Shown here: piece by piece, positions 6,757 through 14,502 of the stretch
How the letters are laid out: every line of letters starts with the position of its first letter
How positions within the stretch are numbered: position 1 is the stretch's first letter
Assembly (NCBI GenBank): GCA_017450125.1
Contig: JAFSWZ010000038.1
Coordinates: forward strand, 1-64,000
DNA length: 64,000 nucleotides
From: Synergistaceae bacterium
Lineage (GTDB): Bacteria > Synergistota > Synergistia > Synergistales > Aminobacteriaceae
Direction of reading: 5' to 3'
Notes under the pieces: generated by a model
Seen by the model: the letters and a program-made list of their open reading frames with translations, nothing else
The model's database searches: none
What the model was told of the DNA's origin: nothing
Program-made: the position numbers and the translations under genes

Positions 6757-8732
6757 CAGCAGAAAGAGAAGACAGCATGAAGCTGAGATTCCTGAAGATA
6801 TGCTATGTGGTTTCAGCGTTCGTAGCTTGTTTCAGGTTCAGGGTCAGCGCAGTATACAACACGGGCGCAGAGTACCATAGTCTGGATTACTCATGGCAGT
6901 ACGCCATTAACCGCCTGTTCCATGAGGGCAGATTATGGGGCAGTGATGTAATCTTTACGTACGGGCCGCTCGGCTTCATGTTTAATCCGATACCGTTCGG
7001 GAACAACGTTGTAATTGCACTGGCATTCTGGAGCGCAGTATCAGTTCTGGCCGCGCTTCTGTTCTCCTACGTAATGTTCTCTGAACGCATGAAGAAGGTA
7101 AACACGAGAGCCTCAAATATCCTGCTGTCGTTCATACTCTTTTACGCAGGGAATTACCTTATGGGGAGGCTGTACCCTGAATACGTGCTCTCATTCCTTA
7201 TACTCTGCCTTTTGTCCGTATGCTGGCACACCGGCGGACTGATCCCTTTCCTGACAGCTTCAGTGCTGAGTGTAGTATCTGCATTCATGAAGTTCAACTC
7301 GGGATCGATGGATTTCGTGAGCGTTGCTGTATTTGCGGTGCTTATGTCGATCCGCAAGGGCAGGGAAGGCCTGAAGTTCATTGCTGCGTTGTTTTTCGCG
7401 CCGGCAATGTTCTGCGTATGCTGTCTGCTGTACAATCCGAGCCTTCATGAACTTGCTATGTATGTCAGGGGAGCTTACGAGATTGCCGCAGGGTATATTT
7501 CAGCAATGAGCAGGCCTGTCATGCCCTCAGCACTTCTTGTGTGTATGCTGTCTGCATTTATCGGCTTCCTGATGCTTGTTATGGTGCTCCTGCTCAGAGC
7601 TTTTGCGTTTACGAGGACTCAGCAGTCCGTGCTCTACGCAATGGTTTTCGCTGTAAGCACGGCCGTCTGCTTCAAGCACGCCTTCGTTATGGGGCAGGGG
7701 CATTGCTTCATGTTTATGCCGTCGGTGTACGTGTACTGCTCTGTGTACGTTATGTTCATGGACAATGAGCTGGCCGCATCATCAGGGACGAAAAAATTTC
7801 TGTGTTACGCAGGAGCTGCGGTTTTCTTCTGCACTCTCGCTATATCTGCCGCAGGTCTCAATAAGTTTCACCTGCCCGATACTGTGAATTTCAGGAACAA
7901 GAAGGAACTTAACCGCCTTGTATCCAATATCCTGACTAACCCGCTCGCTGAATTTCACGGCAATATAGCTTCTCTTGGAAGCGCGGACAAAGTTTACGAC
8001 ATGAGGAATCTCAAACTGCCTGAGTGGGTGATAAGCACTGTTTCATCAGACAGCGCGGGATTTTATCCTACAGAGCTCTCGCTTGTACACGATCTGCCGG
8101 GCTTTGTGAACATGCCTGTCATTCAGGCTTACAGCGCATATACTTCATGGCTTGACATCCAGAATGCGGGCTTTTTTGCGGATGATGACCGTGCCCCCAA
8201 GTTCATAATATTGCGCGGCTTAGCTTTCGACAACAGGTTCGCAGTTATGGATTCTCCTCTTGCCTGTCTTGAAATGCTGAGGAATTATTCGATACGGCGG
8301 AAGGAGGACTCTTATTTTCTGCTGGAACGCAGGCCTCAGCCTAAGAATTTCACCCGCAGAGAAATAGCTTCGCGGGAAGTCAGCCGTGACTCGTTCATCG
8401 ATATTCCCAAGACGGCACAGCACTGCCTGATGAAACTTGAGATGCCCCTCAGCCTTATGGGCAAGGCCGCAAAATTGTTCTGGAAGATTCCTGAAGTCAG
8501 GATGGAAGCAGAGCTTGAAGGAGGATTGCGTATCACCAAACGGGTTATCCCTGAGGTACTGGCGAATGATACCCTGATAAGCTCTATAGTTTCCGATGAT
8601 GAAACGTTCGGTGAGATTATGGACGGACGGACGGACATAAACCGTGTGAAACGCATACATTTTTCCGGGAGCGGCCTGAAATTTTTCGCGCCTGTTATTA
8701 AGCTGAAGTTTTTGGAGCTGCTACAGGAATAA
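6753..8732 (+). CDS. Large polytopic membrane protein, possibly a GT-C-type glycosyltransferase
   Basis: A 659-residue protein with about ten to twelve hydrophobic helices over roughly the first 360 residues, then a soluble C-terminal part. An extracytoplasmic first loop holds acidic residues and a FTYGPLGFM stretch, a layout like GT-C enzymes that use polyprenyl-phosphate sugars. I do not recognise the family firmly. The ATG at 6753 is chosen over an upstream TTG because AAGGAGG lies six bases before it and it overlaps the methyltransferase stop as ATGA. It looks somewhat more AT-rich than its neighbours, compatible with transfer. Likely role: last membrane step of the glycan operon (transfer or polymerisation). 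A flippase or plain uncharacterised membrane protein are alternatives. Confidence 0.6.
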   Translation: MTAEREDSMKLRFLKICYVVSAFVACFRFRVSAVYNTGAEYHSLDYSWQYAINRLFHEGRLWGSDVIFTYGPLGFMFNPIPFGNNVVIALAFWSAVSVLAALLFSYVMFSERMKKVNTRASNILLSFILFYAGNYLMGRLYPEYVLSFLILCLLSVCWHTGGLIPFLTASVLSVVSAFMKFNSGSMDFVSVAVFAVLMSIRKGREGLKFIAALFFAPAMFCVCCLLYNPSLHELAMYVRGAYEIAAGYISAMSRPVMPSALLVCMLSAFIGFLMLVMVLLLRAFAFTRTQQSVLYAMVFAVSTAVCFKHAFVMGQGHCFMFMPSVYVYCSVYVMFMDNELAASSGTKKFLCYAGAAVFFCTLAISAAGLNKFHLPDTVNFRNKKELNRLVSNILTNPLAEFHGNIASLGSADKVYDMRNLKLPEWVISTVSSDSAGFYPTELSLVHDLPGFVNMPVIQAYSAYTSWLDIQNAGFFADDDRAPKFIILRGLAFDNRFAVMDSPLACLEMLRNYSIRRKEDSYFLLERRPQPKNFTRREIASREVSRDSFIDIPKTAQHCLMKLEMPLSLMGKAAKLFWKIPEVRMEAELEGGLRITKRVIPEVLANDTLISSIVSDDETFGEIMDGRTDINRVKRIHFSGSGLKFFAPVIKLKFLELLQE

Positions 8733-8740
8733 GCAGACAA

Positions 8741-8770
8741 TACCCCCGCCAACCACGACGGGGGACAATT
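8741..8770. terminator. Hairpin between convergent genes
   Basis: CCCCCG (8743-8748) pairs with CGGGGG (8759-8764) over a 10-base loop. T runs are short on both strands, so it is a modest terminator that may act in both directions. Confidence 0.6.
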
Positions 8771-8775
8771 TTCTC

Positions 8776-10896
8776 CTACGCACTCAGCGACAAAAGATTA
8801 CGATAAATCGGGTACGGCCAGATCTCCGCACTCGTAACGAGTTCCGCCGCATCACACTTCGCCCTTATGCTGTCCATCAGCGGAATAATCTCCGCAAGCA
8901 GGAAACCGCTTCTCTCTCGCGCATCCATCCCCGCAAGCCTGCCCTTCAGCTCGAACAGTGCATTAGCGTCCTTGATGAGCGCGTTCTTCGCCCGGCCAAG
9001 ACCTCCGACGTAGTCCCGCCACGGTGTCATGTCCCCAAAGTCCACGTTCTCAAAGTACAGCATCGAGTTACGCTCAAGTGTGAGCTGCTTCGACAGTGCC
9101 GGAAGTACTCCCTCCCAAAGCATGTCGTACAGCACCGCCGCTTCAACCTCAAGCCCCGTCGCAAAACTCTCCATGCGGATATCTCTCAGGTTCTCGAGCT
9201 CGTGCGCGCGGTAAACGCCGAGCTTCTCGAGCATCTCCTTGTTCTCGGGCTTTAGCAGAAGGTCTATCCTGCCCGGCATGTCCTCAGCCTCGACAAGCCC
9301 CCTTCTGCGTGCTTCGTCCTGCCACTCCTTAGAGTACGCGTCTCCCTCGAAGAGAACTGCGCTGCCCATCCTGAAGGCCTCGCGTGCCGCATCAAGTGCC
9401 GCGTCTATCGGGTCAGTGCCTCCTGCGCTGCGGGTCTCAATCATTCCCGTGAGCTGCTCGATTCCCCACGCCCACAGAGACGCAAACATCGTTACGGGAA
9501 GGGCTATGCTCTGCGACGAGCCGGGCGCGCGGAACTCGAATTTGTCGCCCGTGAACGCAAGCGGTGATGTCCTGTTCCTGTCGCTGTCGAACGGGATGAT
9601 GTCAGGAAGTTTCGCCAAGCCGAGATCCATCGTGCCGTGTTCGGGAAGCGACACGTCCGAGCTGTCGAGCCTGCGGATTAAGTCAGTGAGTGCAGAGCCA
9701 AGATACACGCTGATGATTGACGGAGGAGCTTCGTGCCCGCCCAGACGGAACAGGTTGCCGTAAGTCGCTATCGAGGCCTGAAGCAGGCTGTGGAACTTCG
9801 ACACACCAAGCACTAGCGCAGACAGGAACGTCAAGAATATCACGTTGCGCCTGTGCGAGTTCGAGGGCTTCAGGAGGTTGCGGCCTTCGCTGTCCATCAG
9901 AGACATGTTCGTGTGCTTGCCGCTTCCGTTCATCCCCGCAAAAGGCTTCTCGTGGAACAGCAGGCGCAGTTCATGCGTGCGGGCGAGCTTCCTCATCGTC
10001 TCCATCAGAATCTGGTTCTGGTCGCAGGCTCTGTTTGCGTCGCTGTAGAGGTGCGCGAACTCGAACTGGCAGCGTGCCACCTCGTTGTGCCGCGCGAACA
10101 CACTCACTCCCAGCCGTGCGAGGTCTCGTTCAACGTCCTCCATGTAGCTCAGCACTCGGCGGTGAATCGCTCCCATGTAGTGATGGTCGAGCTTCTGGTC
10201 TTTGGCGGGCTGTGCACCGATTAACGTCCTTCCGCAGAATCTTATGTCGGGTCTCAGCTGTGCTCTTGGCCTGTCCAGAAGGAAATACTCCTGCTCCGCA
10301 CCTACGGTCATCTTCACGCTCTTCACTCCGCGCTGGCCGAGTGTCTTCAAGAGGCGCAACGCCCTTCCTTCAACGGCATCAAGCGCGCGCAGAAGAGGAG
10401 TCTTCAGGTCTAACGGTGTGCCGTCGAACGACAGGAACACTGACGGAATGCACAGCGTCCCTCCTTTCGGCGAAGGAACGATGAACGCCGGGCTTGAGAT
10501 GTCCCACGCAGAATATCCCCGTGCCTCGAACGTCGAACGCGTCCCGGCACTCGGGAAACTCGATGCGTCGGGCTCTCCCTGTGCGAGGTTCTTGCCCCTG
10601 AAGACCTCCATAGGGTTGCCGTCCCCATCACTCATCGTGAAGCCCTGATGCTTCTCGGCGGTCAGTTCGCTCATCGGCTGGAACCAGTGCGCCCAGTGCG
10701 TCGCTCCCTTCGACACTGCCCAGTCTTTCATGGCTGTTGCTACGATGTCTGCGGCTTCGGGCGATAACCTCTGGCGGCCTTCCATTGCGGCTATGACCTG
10801 CTCGTAGATGTCGGGGTTGAGCTTCTGTTTCATCACGCGCTTATCAAACAGCAGCGAGCCAAAAATTTCGTGTAAAGACGGATATTCTTTATTCAT
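8776..10896 (-). CDS. glnN: Glutamine synthetase type III
   Basis: ATP-dependent synthesis of glutamine from glutamate and ammonia. At 706 residues it matches the large type III enzymes rather than the roughly 450-residue type I. It shows the GSIII N-terminal segment, the VGAEQEYFL metal-site region, NGSGKHTNMSL in the ATP/glutamate site and the EFRAPGSSQS segment. A Gram-negative-style GSI adenylylation loop is not apparent. AAGAAGG lies nine bases before the ATG. It is monocistronic, flanked by a convergent terminator downstream and a 153-base gap upstream. With gdhA in the same window it covers both directions of ammonia-glutamate traffic. Confidence 0.95.
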   Translation of the reverse strand: MNKEYPSLHEIFGSLLFDKRVMKQKLNPDIYEQVIAAMEGRQRLSPEAADIVATAMKDWAVSKGATHWAHWFQPMSELTAEKHQGFTMSDGDGNPMEVFRGKNLAQGEPDASSFPSAGTRSTFEARGYSAWDISSPAFIVPSPKGGTLCIPSVFLSFDGTPLDLKTPLLRALDAVEGRALRLLKTLGQRGVKSVKMTVGAEQEYFLLDRPRAQLRPDIRFCGRTLIGAQPAKDQKLDHHYMGAIHRRVLSYMEDVERDLARLGVSVFARHNEVARCQFEFAHLYSDANRACDQNQILMETMRKLARTHELRLLFHEKPFAGMNGSGKHTNMSLMDSEGRNLLKPSNSHRRNVIFLTFLSALVLGVSKFHSLLQASIATYGNLFRLGGHEAPPSIISVYLGSALTDLIRRLDSSDVSLPEHGTMDLGLAKLPDIIPFDSDRNRTSPLAFTGDKFEFRAPGSSQSIALPVTMFASLWAWGIEQLTGMIETRSAGGTDPIDAALDAAREAFRMGSAVLFEGDAYSKEWQDEARRRGLVEAEDMPGRIDLLLKPENKEMLEKLGVYRAHELENLRDIRMESFATGLEVEAAVLYDMLWEGVLPALSKQLTLERNSMLYFENVDFGDMTPWRDYVGGLGRAKNALIKDANALFELKGRLAGMDARERSGFLLAEIIPLMDSIRAKCDAAELVTSAEIWPYPIYRNLLSLSA

Positions 10897-10996
10897 TATG
10901 CTAACCTTCTTTCGTTGTTAAGCAAGAAATTTCGCGAAAGATTTGCTTATAATTACAACATTGTAGGCTTAACACGCAAAACTGTCAACGCAAGCC

Positions 10997-11036
10997 AAAA
11001 AAATTGCGGCCTCCCCTTCAAGCGAGAAGACCGCAG
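10997..11036 (-). terminator. Terminator of the purine permease transcript
   Basis: Read on the minus strand, TGCGG pairs with CCGCA and is followed by a run of eight T. It lies 15 bases after the permease stop, in the gap that must also hold the glnN promoter. Confidence 0.8.
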
Positions 11037-11049
11037 AATATTCACCGTC

Positions 11050-12354
11050 TTACGCCAAGAACTCCTTAGCGATGAACAGCGCAGAAAGCACCACCATCAA
11101 GAAAGATATGTCCTTCACCTTGCCGGTCAGGAGCTTAACTGCAACGTATGAGACTATCGCGAACTCGATACCTACCGCGATGCTGTACGCAAACGGCATC
11201 ATGAAGAACCCGAGCAGTGAGGGGATAAGTTCCGTCCAGTCGTCATAGTTCACATCACGCAGGGACATCATCATGTACACTCCGACGATGATCAACGCAG
11301 GAGCTGTCGCGTACGAAGGCACTATTCCGACAAGCGGCGTGAGGAAGATTGCTCCGACGAAGAGCAGTGCCGTTACTATCGCGGTCAGTCCCGTGCGTCC
11401 GCCCTGCGCTACTCCCGACGAACTCTCCACGTAGCTCGTTACCGTCGACGTTCCCATAGCAGCACCGGCTATCGTTGCGACTGCGTCAGCCATGAGTGCA
11501 CCCTTTGCGCGCGAAAGGTTGCCGTTCTCGTCGAGAAGCCCCGACCTGTTGCACACGCCTACGAGCGTCCCCAGCGTGTCGAAGAAGTCCACGAAGAAGA
11601 ACGTGAACACCACCACCCAGAACTGAGGCTCTTTGATGAGGGAGAAGTCAAGCTGTCCGACGAGGGGCATGATTGACGGAGGCTCAGAGACGAACTTCTC
11701 AGGAATCTGTACGAGACCCAGTGCCGCCGCCGCCGCAGTGATGACGATTATTCCGATGAGGAGCGCACCCTTGACGTTGAGGGCGGTCAAGACAGCCATG
11801 ATGATAAGGCCGACCATCGACATCATCATGGGTACGTTGTTGCGGATGCTCCCGAGCCCGAGAAGCGTCGCGTCGTTGTTCACCACTATTCCCGCGCTCT
11901 GAAGACCGATGAACGCGATGAACAGCCCGATACCCGCAGAGATGCCTATCTTCAGGCTCTTGGGAATGCTGTTCATGATTGCCTCGCGGATGTTCGTCAG
12001 GGTCAGGACTGCGAAGATTACTCCCTCAATGAAGACCGCCGCTAGTGCCATCTGCCATGTTACGGGAGCTCCGTTGATCTTCATGTTAAGGACGACACCG
12101 AAGGCGAAGAACGCGTTGAGACCCATTCCGGGCGCGAGGGCTATCGGGTAGTTGGCGAAGAGTGCCATGAGGAACGTTCCCAGAGCGGACGCAAGGCACG
12201 TAACGACAACGAGCGCGTTGAAGTCCATGCCGGTCTGGCTGAGGATGTTGGGGTTGACGAAAATGATGTACGACATTGTTACGAACGTTGTGATTCCCGC
12301 GAGAACTTCGGTCATGAAGGTGCTGCCGGTCTCGCGAATCTTGAATAACGACAT
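11050..12354 (-). CDS. NCS2 family purine permease (AzgA/PbuG-like)
   Basis: An integral membrane proton symporter of 434 residues with about 12-14 helices. AzgA-group hallmarks are the N-terminal GMGLNAFFAFG, an FFVDFFDTLGTLVG segment, and GAAMGTSTVTSYVESSSG near the substrate site. Family members import hypoxanthine, guanine or adenine. The ATG at 12354 is preferred; a GTG four codons upstream sits almost on top of the GGAG site. It follows adenine deaminase by 37 bases, so adenine import and deamination to hypoxanthine are probably linked. Confidence 0.92.
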   Translation of the reverse strand: MSLFKIRETGSTFMTEVLAGITTFVTMSYIIFVNPNILSQTGMDFNALVVVTCLASALGTFLMALFANYPIALAPGMGLNAFFAFGVVLNMKINGAPVTWQMALAAVFIEGVIFAVLTLTNIREAIMNSIPKSLKIGISAGIGLFIAFIGLQSAGIVVNNDATLLGLGSIRNNVPMMMSMVGLIIMAVLTALNVKGALLIGIIVITAAAAALGLVQIPEKFVSEPPSIMPLVGQLDFSLIKEPQFWVVVFTFFFVDFFDTLGTLVGVCNRSGLLDENGNLSRAKGALMADAVATIAGAAMGTSTVTSYVESSSGVAQGGRTGLTAIVTALLFVGAIFLTPLVGIVPSYATAPALIIVGVYMMMSLRDVNYDDWTELIPSLLGFFMMPFAYSIAVGIEFAIVSYVAVKLLTGKVKDISFLMVVLSALFIAKEFLA

Positions 12355-12391
12355 GATTGTTATCACACTCCGTAAAAAGAATGAGACGTAA

Positions 12392-14113
12392 TTATCTCAC
12401 AAAAAGGGGCTGTTTTCCGCCCTTCGTTATGTCAACATACCCCAAGTCAGTTATCCTCAGCTCAGGAATCACGCTAAGGCACAAGAACGACAGCACCATG
12501 AACGGGTGAGGTATCCTCACACCGAGAGCCCCTGCGGCTGTCTCCATCTTCGTGAGCTCCGCGCAGACCTGCTCGGGTTCAAGGTAGCTCATCAGTCCTC
12601 CGATAGGCAGGGCAAAAGATGCCTTCACCTCCGCGCCTTCACTGACTACCAGGCCTCCGCCCATCTCTGCGAGAGCCTTCAACGCCGTGATTATGCTCTC
12701 GTCGTCCGCACCAGCCACAACGTAATTGTGTGCGTCATGCGCAACAGAGCTCCCCACAGCCCCGCGCATTATCCCGAGCCCCTTCACGAAGCCGACACCG
12801 AAGCGTCCCGTGTCCCTGTGGCGTTCGAGCACGACAATCTTCGCGATGTCGCGTTCAGTGTCAGGCACGGCAAAGCCGCCGCAGGTTTTAGGGGGCAGGG
12901 TTAAGGTGTTAGTTATGACTGTGCCTTCGGTTACGCCGATCACGTTCAGCATTCCGTCCTGCGCAGGAACGCGTATCTGTTCCGTTGTGGGGACGTTCTT
13001 CACCCTCACGCGCAAAACCGGCGCGGCGTGTTCTGCGTCGTTCGCCGTGAAGACATCATCATCACGCACAGCAAGCCGCCCGTCCTTCCAGACCTCGCGG
13101 ACAGTGAAATTCTCGTCCATCGTATCAGCATCGAGGAGGGCAAAGTCAGCCTTCATTCCCGGCGCGATGCCTCCTCTGTCGTGAAGCCTGAAGTACTCGG
13201 CAGGGCTCAGCGTTACCATCCTCAGGGCAACGAACGGGTCAAGCCCCTCGCTTATCATGATGCGCATCTTCTCGTCCATGTGCCCGCGCTCAAGAAGGTA
13301 GCGTGCGGTTATGTCGTCGCTCACAACCATACAGCGTGCGGCATTGAGGGGGTTCTCCTTGATGAGGGGCAGGAGAGTTTTCAGGTCGAGGAAGGAAGCT
13401 CCCTCGCGAATCATCAGCCACATTCCCCGCGAAAGTTTCTCCCTCGCTTCGTTGAGGTCAGTGCATTCGTGGTCGGAGTTCACGCCACTCGCAAGGTAGG
13501 CGTTGAGGGCTTTGCCGGACACTCCGGGCGCGTGGCCGGTTAATGGTACGTTGCCAGCCGCAAGAATTTTCCCCCATGCTTCCGGGTCTCCGGCGATAAC
13601 TGCGGGAAAGTTCATCATCTCGCCCAAGTGCTGGACTAATCCCCTGTCGAACATGGATTTCACCGCAACCATGTCGAGCTCCTCAAAGGGTGTCTCGAGC
13701 TCGCTCGCCGGTACGCATGACGGTGCTCCGTAGAAGATGTCGACCGGCAGTCCCTGCGATGCCCGGAACATGTACTCTAGCCCCTTAATGCCGAGAGCGT
13801 TGGAGATCTCATGAGGGTCAGCAAGAACTGTTCCCGTCCCGAAACGCGCGGCAGTAAGGGCAAAGTTCTGCGGGGTCATCATCGTGTCCTCAATGTGTAC
13901 GTGCCCGTCAATCATCGAGGGGATTAACACCCTTCCTCCTGCGTCAACATTCACGCGTCCGCTGTAGCCCGTTCCGATGCCCGCAATACGCCCGCCGTAA
14001 ACTGCCACGTCTGCCGGTTCGTAGCTCAGGCTGTAGACGTTAGCTATCCGTGCGTTGTGTATCACCAGCTCTGCGGGAATGTCTCCCCTCGCACATGCCG
14101 CCAGTCTGTTCAT
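12392..14113 (-). CDS. ade: Adenine deaminase
   Basis: Converts adenine to hypoxanthine and ammonia; an amidohydrolase with a dinuclear metal site. The 573-residue protein has the metal-binding DGHVHIEDTMM near residues 60-70, an HECTD-type segment, VVSDDIT and the extended C-terminal domain of bacterial Ade. Length is as expected. The ATG overlaps the gtrA stop (ATGA), which couples it to the upstream flagellin-gtrA pair. That pairing is odd and may reflect compaction rather than shared function. The downstream neighbour is the purine permease. Confidence 0.95.
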   Translation of the reverse strand: MNRLAACARGDIPAELVIHNARIANVYSLSYEPADVAVYGGRIAGIGTGYSGRVNVDAGGRVLIPSMIDGHVHIEDTMMTPQNFALTAARFGTGTVLADPHEISNALGIKGLEYMFRASQGLPVDIFYGAPSCVPASELETPFEELDMVAVKSMFDRGLVQHLGEMMNFPAVIAGDPEAWGKILAAGNVPLTGHAPGVSGKALNAYLASGVNSDHECTDLNEAREKLSRGMWLMIREGASFLDLKTLLPLIKENPLNAARCMVVSDDITARYLLERGHMDEKMRIMISEGLDPFVALRMVTLSPAEYFRLHDRGGIAPGMKADFALLDADTMDENFTVREVWKDGRLAVRDDDVFTANDAEHAAPVLRVRVKNVPTTEQIRVPAQDGMLNVIGVTEGTVITNTLTLPPKTCGGFAVPDTERDIAKIVVLERHRDTGRFGVGFVKGLGIMRGAVGSSVAHDAHNYVVAGADDESIITALKALAEMGGGLVVSEGAEVKASFALPIGGLMSYLEPEQVCAELTKMETAAGALGVRIPHPFMVLSFLCLSVIPELRITDLGYVDITKGGKQPLFVR

Positions 14114-14502
14114 GAATTGCTTTCCCCCTTGAAGATTATCAGCTTGCTGAACACGTAATTGAGGATCACCACCAGAACGTTCGAGGCAGTCTTTATGAAC
14201 ACGTCGTGGAAGCCCAGAACGTCAACGAACACGTACATGATGATAACGTCAATCACTCCCGTAGTTATCCTCGCACCGAAGAAGTATGCCGCCTCTCGGA
14301 GCATTCCCCTGAAAGAAGCCTCCGTGCTGCGGAAAACGTATTTGCGGTTGGTGTAGTACGCAAAGAAGACTGCGACTGTCCACGCAATCACCGTCGAAGG
14401 CACGACCGCCAGTCCCAGAACCCGAGTCAATGCCCAGTACGCAAAGATGTTGAGGACTGTTGTTAATACGCCAAAGATTCCATAGAGTATCAGCTGTTTC
14501 AT
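14110..14502 (-). CDS. GtrA family membrane protein
   Basis: A 130-residue protein with four predicted helices covering the whole length, typical of GtrA. Family members are thought to move or help present polyprenyl-phosphate-linked sugars across the inner membrane for O-antigen, teichoic acid or protein glycosylation. Its ATG overlaps the flagellin stop by four bases (ATGA), and its own stop overlaps the ade start in the same way. Coupling to flagellin suggests, but does not prove, a role in flagellin or surface glycosylation. A family 2 transferase partner is not adjacent; the nearest is at 5349. Confidence 0.88.
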   Translation of the reverse strand: MKQLILYGIFGVLTTVLNIFAYWALTRVLGLAVVPSTVIAWTVAVFFAYYTNRKYVFRSTEASFRGMLREAAYFFGARITTGVIDVIIMYVFVDVLGFHDVFIKTASNVLVVILNYVFSKLIIFKGESNS

